DNA of 53,178 nt. Origin: Deltaproteobacteria bacterium (GTDB lineage Bacteria > Desulfobacterota > Desulfobacteria > Desulfobacterales > G020354645). Made by a program: the position numbers and the translations under genes. The notes under the pieces were generated by a model. The model did not search any database. It had not been told where the DNA came from and was given only the letters and a program-made list of their open reading frames with translations. The stretch spans positions 2,024,322 through 2,077,499 of the forward strand of contig CP070652.1 of NCBI GenBank assembly GCA_020354645.1, read 5' to 3'. Of this stretch, positions 37,050-47,029 are shown piece after piece; position 1 is the stretch's first letter; every line of letters starts with the position of its first letter.

Positions 37050-38765
37050 TTACATTTTTCCTGATCGAAAAATTGAAATAATCAACCAAAAGCCAAGGAT
37101 TGTTGCAATGCTGTACCCACTCAAGCCCAGCAAAGCCGTAATTGAAACCGTCTGTACACCAAAAAGATTAATCGTAAATTCAAACAATTTTTGAGAGGAA
37201 TTTAAGATTAGGGATGCAGCGATAAGTGAGGCTGATATGACCATGCCAACAGTTAAACGATTTATGCCTTTTTCAAGTTTTGTATCGATTTGCTGAAAAC
37301 CGCCATGCCATAATTCCACGCGGTATTTGCCCATTGCAGCCTGTCTGAGAATATCGTGAACATACTTTGGCATCATTTTAATATAGCCGCCTAAACTTCG
37401 AGTCTCCTTCGCAAAGGTGCGTAATAATTTCTGGGCTTCATATCCACGCTGGAGTAGTTTTTTTGCGTATGGCCGAGTTGTTTCGAGAATACTAGCGTCG
37501 CTGTTTAGAATTTTGCCCAAAGCTTCACTTTGCATAAAAGTTTTTAAAAGCAGCAATAGATTTCGTGGCATTCGGATGCGGTATTTGACCACCAGTCGCA
37601 TGATCTGATCATAGACATCTTTTACGGATATAGTTTTTATAGAACGGCCATAGAATTGTTCACTCATATCTTTGAGGTCGATTCGAAAACTATCAAGATC
37701 CATGGTTTCTTCATTTAACAACGCTGCATCCAGCAATGCATTCATGACCATTCCGTAATCATGTTCAGCATAACCTAAAAAGATATTTGCTATCTGCATC
37801 ATTGTTTCTTCATCCAGATAACCGGTGATGCCAAAATCAACCAGACCCACCCGGCCATCGTACATGACAATGGTGTTGCCCGGATGAGGGTCTGCGTGAA
37901 AAAAACCAAATTCCATTAATTGGCGTGAGAACGAGCGTAATCCGATCATAGCAATTTCATTCGGGTCTATTCCATGCGTTATCATTGTTTCTACTTGATC
38001 TAATTTAATCCCTTCAATGTGCTCCATTACCAATACCGATCGTGATGTATAGTCCCAATAAACCCGGGGTATGTAAATTTCATTACTTTCTTTGAAATTG
38101 TCGGCGAATTTTTCCATACTTCCCGCTTCAATGTACATGTCCAACTCTTTGAAAATGTTTCGCTCGAATTCTTTAACAAGATTGACGGCACCCAATATCT
38201 GCCCAATTTCAAATGATTTTTCGATTTTTTTGGCAAAGTAATACATCAAACGGATATCTTCTTGAATTTTTTTATAGATTCCTGGCCGGATGACCTTAAT
38301 GGCTACCTTTTCACCGGTGACAAGTTCGCCCAGGTGTACTTGCGCCACAGAGGCAGCGGCAGCGGATTCGGAGGATATCTCCTTAAATATATTGTCCAAA
38401 GAACGTCTCAATTCTTCTTCGATAATTCGCTTGATCTTATCAAAAGGAACCGGCGGTACACGATCCTGCAGTTTCGAAAATTCTTCGATATATTCTGGCG
38501 GAAAAATATCGGCTCTGGTGCTCATCAACTGTCCGAGCTTTATAAAACTGGGACCCAATTCTTCCAGGACCATACGGATTCGCCGGGGTGAAGGGTATCC
38601 GGGTTTAGCCAAGAATTCCTTTGTTTTTTCATTTTTCAGTCCATTCTTTTTTCGCTTAAAAAGCCGTTCGAGAACATCACCAAAACCATGTTTGAACAGC
38701 ACCCTGGCGATCACGCTAAACCGCTTTAATTCTCTTATCCGGCGAGTACCCCGATAATTTTTCAT
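37050..38765 (-). CDS. AarF/UbiB/ABC1 family atypical protein kinase
   Basis: A 571-residue protein with the ABC1 domain at about 70-330: LGPSFIKLGQLMSTRADIFPPEYI (KxGQ motif), AAASVAQVHLGEL (the Ala-rich nucleotide loop), VAIKVIRPGI (catalytic Lys), FFHADPHPGNTIV (catalytic loop) and VDFGITG (metal-binding Asp). Two membrane helices near the C-terminus (about 505-570) anchor it. UbiB proteins are ATPases or kinases supporting quinone synthesis. In a sulfate reducer this would be menaquinone-related or another lipid role. GAGGGAAAG precedes the ATG. It is followed by the methyltransferase gene. Confidence 0.93.
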   Translation of the reverse strand: MKNYRGTRRIRELKRFSVIARVLFKHGFGDVLERLFKRKKNGLKNEKTKEFLAKPGYPSPRRIRMVLEELGPSFIKLGQLMSTRADIFPPEYIEEFSKLQDRVPPVPFDKIKRIIEEELRRSLDNIFKEISSESAAAASVAQVHLGELVTGEKVAIKVIRPGIYKKIQEDIRLMYYFAKKIEKSFEIGQILGAVNLVKEFERNIFKELDMYIEAGSMEKFADNFKESNEIYIPRVYWDYTSRSVLVMEHIEGIKLDQVETMITHGIDPNEIAMIGLRSFSRQLMEFGFFHADPHPGNTIVMYDGRVGLVDFGITGYLDEETMMQIANIFLGYAEHDYGMVMNALLDAALLNEETMDLDSFRIDLKDMSEQFYGRSIKTISVKDVYDQIMRLVVKYRIRMPRNLLLLLKTFMQSEALGKILNSDASILETTRPYAKKLLQRGYEAQKLLRTFAKETRSLGGYIKMMPKYVHDILRQAAMGKYRVELWHGGFQQIDTKLEKGINRLTVGMVISASLIAASLILNSSQKLFEFTINLFGVQTVSITALLGLSGYSIATILGFWLIISIFRSGKM

Positions 38766-38883
38766 AAGCTTTCCCTCTTCCAGCCGGACTAATGCACTTG
38801 AATAAAATTTCTGAGATCATCGAGTATTCAAAATGTCAATGTTCATCCTGGCCCGTATCACAATGCAAAGACGTCCGGGTTGA

Positions 38884-38990
38884 CCGGTTCGCTTCCCTGC
38901 AAGTCCCGCTTTTTCTTTAAGGGAAGTTATCTCAAACAAATAGTTTCCTTTCCGGCAAGCCCCGACCTGAAGGGCGGGGAACTTCACTTG
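38884..38990 (+). repeat. Dispersed intergenic repeat, copies 2a and 2b
   Basis: Two blocks. 38884-38935 (TTCGCTTCCCTGCAAG ... TTTAAGGGAAGTTAT) matches the reverse complement of 39770-39821 in 48 of 52 positions. 38945-38990 (GGCAAGCCCCGACC ... GGGGAACTTCACTTG) resembles copy 1 at 5641-5692. The blocks make up the centre of the 396-base gap 38766-39161; the rest is featureless. Confidence 0.7.
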
Positions 38991-39161
38991 CCGAATTGGG
39001 TTGATGATTTTATTTTGCAACTCTCAGCTGTTTTTATTCGTCAAATAATTCACTGCAGGCCTGGGATCGGCCAAGGGATGGAGATTCGTGCGTAAATCCC
39101 TTTCATCCCCTATCATATCAAAATTTAACCCAAGCCGTTTACTACTAAGCAATTGAGCGAA

Positions 39162-39416
39162 TTATATGTTTTTTTCGGTGGCGGTGTCAGGTTCTTTTGC
39201 TTTATGCCATTTCTTGGATATCTCTTTGAGTTTTTTTGAGTCTAACACGTAGCTTTCCACATAGCCACACTGTGTGCATACGTAATTGTCAAGGGCTGCG
39301 ATTGAGGTGAGGCTTACGGGGATGGAATTGCTTCCGAATGGACCGCTTTTCAAAATTATGTCAGAGCCGGAATAAACGTCGCCAGATTTACATTTTGGAC
39401 AAATTCCGTCTTTCAA
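39162..39416 (-). CDS. Small zinc ribbon protein
   Basis: An 84-residue protein with CPKCKSGDVY at residues 5-8 and CTQCGYVESYV near 44-47, two CxxC pairs that form a zinc ribbon. The start is the TTG at 39416, with GGAGG seven bases upstream; the alternative at 39449 lacks such a site. The family is seen as a short DNA- or RNA-binding-like module in many bacteria; function unknown. The gene sits between two inverted copies of the dispersed repeat and next to a palindromic element, so it may have come with them. Confidence 0.65.
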   Translation of the reverse strand: MKDGICPKCKSGDVYSGSDIILKSGPFGSNSIPVSLTSIAALDNYVCTQCGYVESYVLDSKKLKEISKKWHKAKEPDTATEKNI

Positions 39417-39500
39417 TGGTACACCTCCTCTGCAGGTTGTTAATAGCAAATAATGCTCATCCCGAGATAAGACTTCAATTCGAATCGTCCCAGAACTTTT

Positions 39501-39748
39501 AGAAGCAGTTTCAAAACCTCGTTTTCACCGGTTTGCGCCTCTTTATCTGCCACAGATCTTTGGCGAATTGTAAAGCGCTAAGATGGCTGCACTAAACCTT
39601 GAAAACTCGGGCGAAGGCCCTCAAACAGTTCAAGATTTTATCCGCCTTCGTCTGGTCAGACGCTGGCGGGACAGGCGCTGCGCTTCGCCAAGCGCTTTTG
39701 GACAAAAGTTCACAAAATTGGTTCAAAAGAGGTTTTGAAACCAATTCT
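39501..39748. repeat. Palindromic MITE-like element 1
   Basis: Ends are inverted repeats: AGAAGCAGTTTCAAAACCTC at 39501 and, in reverse, AGAATTGGTTTCAAAACCTC from 39748. The inner parts carry further partial complementarity and small GC hairpins (around 39660-39705). No open reading frame of substance lies inside. It looks like a non-autonomous mobile element or a remnant. No certain target-site duplication could be read. Confidence 0.5.
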
Positions 39749-39769
39749 AATCAAAAATTACCGCGATCC

Positions 39770-39821
39770 TTGAGATAACTTCCCTTAAAGAAAAGGCGGT
39801 GCTTGCAGGGAAGCGAATCGG
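39770..39821 (-). repeat. Dispersed intergenic repeat, copy 3 (inverted)
   Basis: Reverse-complement copy of 38884-38935 with four differences in 52 bases. It ends 39 bases before the start of the M16 peptidase and covers the false upstream TTG start of that gene. Confidence 0.75.
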
Positions 39822-39859
39822 CCAAAAGACTTCAACTGAATATTCAAAAGGATATATGC

Positions 39860-42859
39860 ATGGGCAAAACGGTGGATCAAAAAAACAAGGACCTGAGAGA
39901 AGGCGATAATGTTTTCGGGTATGTCATCAAGCGAATTGTTGAACTGCAAGAAATGCATTCTTTTTTTTATGAGCTTGAACATATTTCTACGGGCGCAAGG
40001 CACATTCATATCAGCAATAATAGTCAGGAAAATACTTTCGGCGTTGTTTTCAGAACCGTTCCGAGAGATTCAACCGGCGTGGCCCACATCCTGGAGCATA
40101 CTGTGCTGTGCGGTTCCAGTAAATTCCCTGTCCGTGACCCCTTTTTCTCCATGCTCAAGCGAAGCTTAAGCACCTTCATGAATGCCTTTACCGCATCGGA
40201 TTGGACCATGTATCCGTTTTCCACTCAAAACAGGAAAGACTTTTATAATCTCATGGATGTCTACCTGGATGCCGCTTTTTTCCCGAAGATTGATGAGCTC
40301 AGTTTCAAACAGGAAGGCCATCGCCTGGAACTTGAGGGCGGATTAATTGAAAACGAATCGACTCAACTCGTTTACAAGGGGGTTGTCTACAACGAGATGA
40401 AAGGTGCCATGTCATCACCGGATCAGGTAATGGCGCGTTCACTCTTAAAGACGCTATACCCTTCCACAACTTACAGCAACAACTCAGGCGGAGATCCGGC
40501 TGTAATCCCTACCCTGACCTACGATCAACTCAAGTCATTTCACCAGCGCTATTATCATCCCAGTAATGCATTCTTCTATACTTATGGCAATTTACCATTA
40601 AATAACCATCTATCATTTATTCAGGGTAATATTCTAAACAGCTTTGAACGAATTGATCCCGATTCTAAAGTCCCCGCTCAGCCGCGTTGGAGTCAACCGC
40701 AAACAGCAACCTTTTACTATCCCTTGGATAAAAATGAAGATCCTTCAAAGAAATCCCAGGCCTGTGTGGCATGGCTGACCGCTGATATTAAAGATACCTT
40801 CGAGGTCTTGGTGCTCACTCTCATGGAGCAAATCCTCATAGGAAATGCCGCCTCACCCTTACGAAAGGCATTGATTGATTCCCAGCTTGGAAAAGCGTTG
40901 TGTGATGCCGCCGGTTATGATGCAGAAAACAGAGATACCATGTTTGTTTGCGGCTTGAAAGATGTGGAGAAAACCGCGGGGCCAGAAATTGAAAAGATTA
41001 TTTTTGGTGTTCTAAACGATTTGGCAGCTAAAGGCGTTGCTAAAGGACTGATCGAATCCGCCATCCACCAGGTGGAATTTCATCGCCGGGAGGTGACCAA
41101 CAGGCCGTATCCATACGGCATAAAACAGTTGCTGATAATTGTCGGAAGCTGGCTTCACGGGGGTGATCCCGTCAGAAAGTTGCAGCTGGATGATGATCTA
41201 AATAAATTGCATGATTATCTATCACAAGGTTCGTTTTTCGAAGAACGCATAAAAAAATATTTTCTTGAAAACCCGCATCGGGTGCGCTTTACGCTGGTGC
41301 CTGATCAAATGATGGAAGAATCAGAACGGGGTCGAGTTGCGGCGGAGCTTCAAACGCTTAAAAACACGTTGTCAGCTGCGGATTTTGAAAAATTAAACCA
41401 AGATGCAGACTCCTTGAAAAAGCTGCAAGAGACGGATGAAGATCTGTCCTTTCTTCCTACTCTGACTAGAGAAGACATTCCGCCGACCGTACCGGTGGTA
41501 AAAGCATCCGAATCCTTTTTGAAAGCCCCGGCCACCTGTTACGAACAACCCACTTCCGGGATTTCCTATATGGCCATGGCGGCCGGAATCAGCACGTTGG
41601 GTAAAGAATTGGTGCCGCTGATCCCATTCTTCTGTTATGCGCTGCCGAAAATGGGAAGTGCCCGGCGAGATTACACGGATATGGCTCAGCGCATTGATCT
41701 GTATACCGGCGGCATCCGGTTATCTGCCCATGCCCATACTGGGTTTAATGGATCCGGCTCCTGTATCCCCTTTATTTCCTTTACCTCTAAGTGTTTGCTG
41801 CGAAATCAAGCGCCGATGTTTGAAATCTTTGAAGAGTTACTTTTGGAATTCGATTTTTCGGATCTAAGCCGCTTAAAAAATCTGTTGCTGGAATATCGGG
41901 CCAATCTGGAATCCATGGTTATCCATAACGGGCACCAGTTGGCAATCTCACGCGCTGCCAGAAATTTTTCAGCCGCCCGGTGGCTTAGCGAGATCTGGAA
42001 CGGGATCCATCTGGTTCAAATGATCAAGGCCATGACGGATGATCTGCCGGATTCTAAGTTAAAGTCAGTTGCGGCCAATTTAAACAGCATCGGCAAATAT
42101 CTGTTTCGCCGCAGTAATGTCAAAATGGCGTTGATTGGTGAAGAGGAGGCCCTTGAACAGGCTGTTGCCTCGGTAGCAAAAATAGAAAAGCATTTATTTG
42201 AAATCCCGGAGTCGTCCACATCAACCAATACCTTTGGGCCTCCGACGATTGCGGTTGAGGATCAAATTCCTCGCGAAGGGTGGAGCACCGCATCTGCAGT
42301 CTCCTTCGTGGCCCAATCTTTTGAAACGGTTCGCATGGAACATTCGGATGCTCCGGCTTTGGCGGTAATAGGCAAAATGCTCCGATCCCTGTATTTGCAC
42401 CGTGAAATTAGAGAAAAAGGAGGCGCCTACGGCGGATTTGCCGCATACAATCCAGAAGACGGTGTTTTCAGCCTGGCCTCTTACAGGGATCCCCACATTA
42501 TTTCAACATTGAAAGTGTTCAACAATGCTGCCAATTTCATTCGGTCAGGGGGTTACACCGACGAAGACATCAATGAGGCCGTTCTACAGGTCTGTTCCGA
42601 TATCGACAGGCCAGATGCGCCGGGACCGGCTGCCCGAAAGGCCTTTCATCGTAAGATTATCGCTCTTTCGGATGAAGCACGGCAGGATTACAAGGAAAGA
42701 GTTCTGGCTTTGAATCGCAAGCGGGTTCTGAAAGCGGCGGAAAAATATTTTGTTGCGGCTGAATCCCATAAAGCGGTGGCAGTGATATCCGGCGAGGCGG
42801 CATTACAATCGGCCAACCAAAAATTATCGGACCAACCCCTCAAGCTTTATAGAATCTAG
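39860..42859 (+). CDS. M16C zinc metallopeptidase, presequence protease (PreP/Cym1) type
   Basis: A 999-residue peptidasome that encloses and degrades short unfolded peptides. The inverted zinc motif HILEH (H76, E79, H80) lies in GVAHILEHTVLCGS, with the third ligand Glu near 180 in YNEMKGAMSSPD. The four-domain M16C layout is intact: the linker region is at about 480-560, and the C-terminal half contains GGAYGGFAAYNPEDG (Arg/Tyr substrate site block). Length equals PreP. The start is ATG 39860 with AAAGGA seven bases before; upstream TTG 39803 lies in a repeat. No signal peptide, so cytoplasmic. Confidence 0.93.
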   Translation: MGKTVDQKNKDLREGDNVFGYVIKRIVELQEMHSFFYELEHISTGARHIHISNNSQENTFGVVFRTVPRDSTGVAHILEHTVLCGSSKFPVRDPFFSMLKRSLSTFMNAFTASDWTMYPFSTQNRKDFYNLMDVYLDAAFFPKIDELSFKQEGHRLELEGGLIENESTQLVYKGVVYNEMKGAMSSPDQVMARSLLKTLYPSTTYSNNSGGDPAVIPTLTYDQLKSFHQRYYHPSNAFFYTYGNLPLNNHLSFIQGNILNSFERIDPDSKVPAQPRWSQPQTATFYYPLDKNEDPSKKSQACVAWLTADIKDTFEVLVLTLMEQILIGNAASPLRKALIDSQLGKALCDAAGYDAENRDTMFVCGLKDVEKTAGPEIEKIIFGVLNDLAAKGVAKGLIESAIHQVEFHRREVTNRPYPYGIKQLLIIVGSWLHGGDPVRKLQLDDDLNKLHDYLSQGSFFEERIKKYFLENPHRVRFTLVPDQMMEESERGRVAAELQTLKNTLSAADFEKLNQDADSLKKLQETDEDLSFLPTLTREDIPPTVPVVKASESFLKAPATCYEQPTSGISYMAMAAGISTLGKELVPLIPFFCYALPKMGSARRDYTDMAQRIDLYTGGIRLSAHAHTGFNGSGSCIPFISFTSKCLLRNQAPMFEIFEELLLEFDFSDLSRLKNLLLEYRANLESMVIHNGHQLAISRAARNFSAARWLSEIWNGIHLVQMIKAMTDDLPDSKLKSVAANLNSIGKYLFRRSNVKMALIGEEEALEQAVASVAKIEKHLFEIPESSTSTNTFGPPTIAVEDQIPREGWSTASAVSFVAQSFETVRMEHSDAPALAVIGKMLRSLYLHREIREKGGAYGGFAAYNPEDGVFSLASYRDPHIISTLKVFNNAANFIRSGGYTDEDINEAVLQVCSDIDRPDAPGPAARKAFHRKIIALSDEARQDYKERVLALNRKRVLKAAEKYFVAAESHKAVAVISGEAALQSANQKLSDQPLKLYRI

Positions 42860-42944
42860 ACTTGTTTCGATGCCATCGAATAGCTGACCGAAATTATATT
42901 GATTGCTTGTATTCAAACTGTTAAAAATAAGGGAAGGCATAAGA

Positions 42945-45900
42945 ATGATATGCCCGAATTGCCAGTTTGATAATCGTGAGGGTGCAAAATTTTGTAAAAA
43001 ATGTGGTGGTAAATTAGAACTTTCATGCCCTTCCTGCGGTCATCCATATCAAGTAGACAGCATATTTTGTGATGAATGCGGTCACAACCTCAAAGAATCC
43101 CAAATAGCCCCTCGCATCGACTACACGCAACCCCAATCGTACACCCCGAAATACTTAGTTGATAAGATTCTCAATACCCGACGCTCAATTGAAGGTGAGC
43201 GAAAACTGGTAACGGTATTGTTTGCAGATGTGGCCAACTACACCACCATATCTGAAAAGCTTGACCCCGAAGAAGTCCATAAAATCATGGACGGTTGCTT
43301 CAAGATACTGATGGATGAAATTCACAAATATGAGGGCACAATCAACCAGTTTACTGGAGATGGTGTAATGGCCCTTTTTGGTGCGCCTGTCGCACATGAG
43401 GACCACGCCCAGAGAGCGTGTTACGCAGCGTTATCCATTCAGAAGGCAATTGGAGGATATTATCAAAAGATAGAGAAGGCCTATGGGATTGACTTTGACA
43501 TGAGAATAGGTCTCAATTCAGGTCCTGTGATAGTGGGCTCCATAGGGGATGACCTGCGCATGGATTATACGGCTGTTGGGGATACCACCAACCTGGCAGC
43601 CCGGATTCAACAGGCCGCCAATCCGGGTGAGGCATGGGTGAGTCGAGAAACACACAATATCATCCGCAATTATTTTCAAGATGAGTTTGTGGGCGAGATA
43701 CAACTGAAAGGCAAGACTCAGCCACAGCCTATTTACTGTCTATTGTCTGAACGGTCTGGTGTGCGCACGCGATTCGAGGCCAATCTTATGTGTGGTGTGA
43801 CAGAGCTCGTTGGCCGCCGTCCTGAAATGGAATCTTTGCGGGCAGCCTTTAAAAAAGCCAAAAGCGGCGAGGCCCAGGCGGTGGATGTGGTTGGTGAGGC
43901 TGGTGTCGGCAAAAGTCGCCTTGTGTATGAGTTCCGTGAAACTATGGGCAATAATGTAATATTTCTAACCGGCATCTGCGTTCATTACGGTCGGAACATC
44001 AACTTTCTTCCAGTCATCGATGTGGTCAGGGAAGCGTTTGGTATTGAAGCAGGCATGACGGAAGAAGAGGTCGCAAGAAAAATCGATGAGAGCGTCACGG
44101 ATGACCTGGCGCCGATGATCCCCTTTTACCGAACTCTGCTCTCGCTCACGGTGGACGATCCGAAGTTCGGCGCACTTAATCCCGAAGGCCGCAAGTTTGG
44201 TACCTTTGAAGCCGTGAAAAATCTTCTGCTTGCGCATAGCGTAAAGAGGCCGCTCGTTGTTTTTGTTGAAGACGCTCACTGGATGGATAAAATCTCCGAA
44301 GAGTTTTTTACCTATTTTTCCCGATCCTTTCACGAACACCCGATTCTGCTGCTTGCGGCTTACCGTCCTGAAGAGATTTCCTCATGGGCGCAGGGTGCCC
44401 ATTATCAGCGGTTGAGCCTGGAGACCCTCAGTTCCAACTCTTCGGTGCGACTTATACGAAATATACTCGGCGGAATTGACCTAGAGATGCATCTTGAACA
44501 AAAGGTTGTGCAAAAAGCAGGAGGAAATCCCCTCTTTGTTGAAGAGATAGTCAGAGAGCTCCTGGATCGAGGTGATCTCAGCAAGGCAGGCGATCGTTAC
44601 ATATCTCATCGTCCTCCCGATCAGTTGGAGATTCCCGGCACGGTTCAGGGCATCTTGGCAGCTCGAATGGACCGTTTGAGCGAGGATCTCAAAAAAACAA
44701 TGCAGATAGCAAGCGTCATCGGCCGCGATTTTGCATTTCGACTTCTCAAGAACATTATGCAGATAGGAGACGAACTCAGAGCTCACATGACCAACTTGGT
44801 GGAGCTCGAGATACTTTATGAAAAGGCCCTTTATCCCGAGTTAGAATACATTTTTAAACACGCCCTCACCCAGGAAGTGGCTTACGAGAGCCTATTGAAG
44901 CAGCGGCGTAAAGAGATCCACGGCCGCATTGCCCAGGCAGTCGAAGAACTTTACGCCCATCAGCTTGAGGAGCACTATGAGTTGCTTGCATATCATTACG
45001 AACGAAGTGGAAATGAAGCAAAAGCAATCGATTACTTGATCTTGGCCGGTGAAAAATCAAATAGACATGGTGCAGCCCAGGCTGCCTATGAGTTCTTTGA
45101 TAAGGCTTTCGAGATGGTGGAAGCTAAAAATATTGCACTGGATTCAGAAACAGAAATAAGGCTATATCAGGGGAGGGCTGAGGCCAGCTTTAAAATTGGC
45201 GCTATTGGGAAATGCGTGGCAGACTCTAGAAAGGCCATGGATCTCAGCAGGCATAATAATTTGATAGATTACGAAAGGGAAAGTATATCAGGACTATCTT
45301 TGGTGATGTATCTGTGGCCTGTGAAAACCGAAGCTGAAAGAGTTTTCCAAGAAGGGATCGCTCGCGCCAGGGAGATGGGAGACAAAGCGCTTGAGATTAA
45401 TATCTTAGCTGGGACCGGTATCCGCGCAGCAATGGATGGGCAACCTTACCGGGGAAATGAAATCATCATAGCGGCTGAGAAAATGGCAATGGCGTTGGGA
45501 GATCCTGAGTCTATTCTCTATACTCGCGTCAATCGGTCAATAACAGAAAGATGGATTGGTCGACCCCAAAAAACCATTGAGTTGACAGAGGGTGTACTTG
45601 AACTAACGCGTGAGATGTTTAACGTAAGTGCGTTTACTTACATCATTTCCTTTCGAGGTCTTGCGCTGGCAGAAGTGGGGCGAATAGAGGAGGCAATGTC
45701 AATTCTAAAATATGGAATTGATGTTTGTGAAAAATTTGGAGTCTCAATACGTCTTGGATGTCTATACAATTCACTGGGCTATTGCTACGGAGAAATTTAT
45801 CAGACTAAACATGCTTTGGACTTTAATTGCAAGAGTGAGGAGATTGCTCGTGCGCTGATGGAAAAATACCCTATGGGAAGACGCCAATATGCCGAAATGG

Positions 45901-46463
45901 CCGCCCAAAGCAGTGTCAACTTAATGGAGAACTTTTTTGACCAAGGCAATTCGGACAAAGCCTGGATTCTGATGAATTCCCTTGCAGAAGAAGCAAAAAG
46001 CGAAGATTTTGACATGTTCCGTCATCAATGGGAGTCGCGGATGAATTGTCTGGCGGCCCAAATTCTTCTACAAAGAAATGATCTTGGCCAGGCAGAATCC
46101 ATAATTCAAGAGAACCTTCGGAAGACCCAAAAAATACAAATGAAAAAGCGAGAGGGATGTTTCTTGCGGTTGCTGGGCGAGCTACAGATTAAGCGCAATG
46201 AATTCGAAAATGGTCTTAAGAATTTAAACCAAGCCATTGACATTCTTAAAGGGATCGCTAATCCCAGACAACTTTGGCAGGCATATTCGTCTCTGGCATC
46301 GGCTCATCATAAACAGGGAAAGGCCAGTGAGGCCCGAGAAAATTGGAAGGCTGCGGCAGAAGTAATCCACGGTGCCGCAAATATTCTTTCCGACCGTGAA
46401 ATTAAAACAAATTTTCTTAATGCCGAACCGATAAGAGAGATTCTTTCGAATGCTGAAAACTGA
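42945..46463 (+). CDS. Zinc ribbon-class III adenylate/guanylate cyclase-AAA ATPase-TPR protein
   Basis: A 1172-residue signalling protein. Residues 3-45: two zinc ribbons (CPNC/CKKC and CPSC/CDEC). About 84-265: class III nucleotide cyclase with metal Asp in LFADVANYT and FTGDGVMALFG, and NLAARIQ for the transition state Asn/Arg; DYTAVGDTTN is also present. About 290-560: AAA/STAND ATPase with Walker A EAGVGKSRL (about 318) and Walker B VVFVEDAHWMD. From about 690 on: TPR-like helical repeats. Start ATG 42945 with AGGGAAGG upstream; the TTG 42903 is less likely. It probably makes cAMP in response to partner binding. This architecture is common in Desulfobacterota and rhizobia. Confidence 0.9.
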   Translation: MICPNCQFDNREGAKFCKKCGGKLELSCPSCGHPYQVDSIFCDECGHNLKESQIAPRIDYTQPQSYTPKYLVDKILNTRRSIEGERKLVTVLFADVANYTTISEKLDPEEVHKIMDGCFKILMDEIHKYEGTINQFTGDGVMALFGAPVAHEDHAQRACYAALSIQKAIGGYYQKIEKAYGIDFDMRIGLNSGPVIVGSIGDDLRMDYTAVGDTTNLAARIQQAANPGEAWVSRETHNIIRNYFQDEFVGEIQLKGKTQPQPIYCLLSERSGVRTRFEANLMCGVTELVGRRPEMESLRAAFKKAKSGEAQAVDVVGEAGVGKSRLVYEFRETMGNNVIFLTGICVHYGRNINFLPVIDVVREAFGIEAGMTEEEVARKIDESVTDDLAPMIPFYRTLLSLTVDDPKFGALNPEGRKFGTFEAVKNLLLAHSVKRPLVVFVEDAHWMDKISEEFFTYFSRSFHEHPILLLAAYRPEEISSWAQGAHYQRLSLETLSSNSSVRLIRNILGGIDLEMHLEQKVVQKAGGNPLFVEEIVRELLDRGDLSKAGDRYISHRPPDQLEIPGTVQGILAARMDRLSEDLKKTMQIASVIGRDFAFRLLKNIMQIGDELRAHMTNLVELEILYEKALYPELEYIFKHALTQEVAYESLLKQRRKEIHGRIAQAVEELYAHQLEEHYELLAYHYERSGNEAKAIDYLILAGEKSNRHGAAQAAYEFFDKAFEMVEAKNIALDSETEIRLYQGRAEASFKIGAIGKCVADSRKAMDLSRHNNLIDYERESISGLSLVMYLWPVKTEAERVFQEGIARAREMGDKALEINILAGTGIRAAMDGQPYRGNEIIIAAEKMAMALGDPESILYTRVNRSITERWIGRPQKTIELTEGVLELTREMFNVSAFTYIISFRGLALAEVGRIEEAMSILKYGIDVCEKFGVSIRLGCLYNSLGYCYGEIYQTKHALDFNCKSEEIARALMEKYPMGRRQYAEMAAQSSVNLMENFFDQGNSDKAWILMNSLAEEAKSEDFDMFRHQWESRMNCLAAQILLQRNDLGQAESIIQENLRKTQKIQMKKREGCFLRLLGELQIKRNEFENGLKNLNQAIDILKGIANPRQLWQAYSSLASAHHKQGKASEARENWKAAAEVIHGAANILSDREIKTNFLNAEPIREILSNAEN

Positions 46464-46500
46464 AACGGCAACGATTTCTCCATCGGTGACTTTCTTCATC

Positions 46501-46794
46501 TAGTGTCATGTCCCAGAAATAAGTTTAAATAGTGTTACAGCGGTTTGAAAGCAATTTGCTCGCGCCGGCGACCATTTTGAGGACGCCAGCCTTGCAGGGC
46601 TAAATCAAAAGAACTCGACCTCGGACCGCCTTGCGGGCCTCGGGACTCAGACAGCTTTTGATTTTCATCCGCCTGCGGCGGATTTGACGCCCTGCTGCAG
46701 CCGGCGTCTTTATCCCAAAATGGTCAATGGCGCTCACAAAAACCTTTCAAACCTTGTGCGGAATTATGTCACTTATTTGTGGGACACCACACTA
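46501..46794. mobile_element. Palindromic MITE-like element 2
   Basis: A 294-base element with 23-base terminal inverted repeats (TAGTGTCATGTCCCAGAAATA at 46501; reverse of the right end TAGTGTGGTGTCCCACAAATA), 20 of 23 identical. Inward the two halves continue to match (GGTTTGAAAG; GACCATTTTG; GACGCC...GCAGGGC), so the whole element is one long imperfect palindrome. Both ends are TA, which would fit a TA target duplication as in IS630/Tc1-type elements. It carries no gene. 46795-47029 is otherwise empty. Confidence 0.65.
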
Positions 46795-47029
46795 GCAGCT
46801 ATCTCAAAAATGCATCTAGCTTTTAATGGCTGTGAGAGTCCGACGACACGCGGGACATTCACCTCTCATTTCAATTATTATCGGATTGATCATAATCAGG
46901 GGTCAGGATATTTTTGTTCGCGACCAGATCAACACGGTGGTGCTGTTAAATGGCAAAGGGCTTTTGCCGCTTGGATAGGCAAAAGCGGCTGTTTCCCCTT
47001 AAACAAACGCTTGGAGTGGAGGAAAGACT

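Noticed and set aside
39803..39859. Upstream TTG start of the M16 peptidase
   Set aside because: It lies inside the dispersed repeat, while ATG 39860 has a proper ribosome site and gives the family length.
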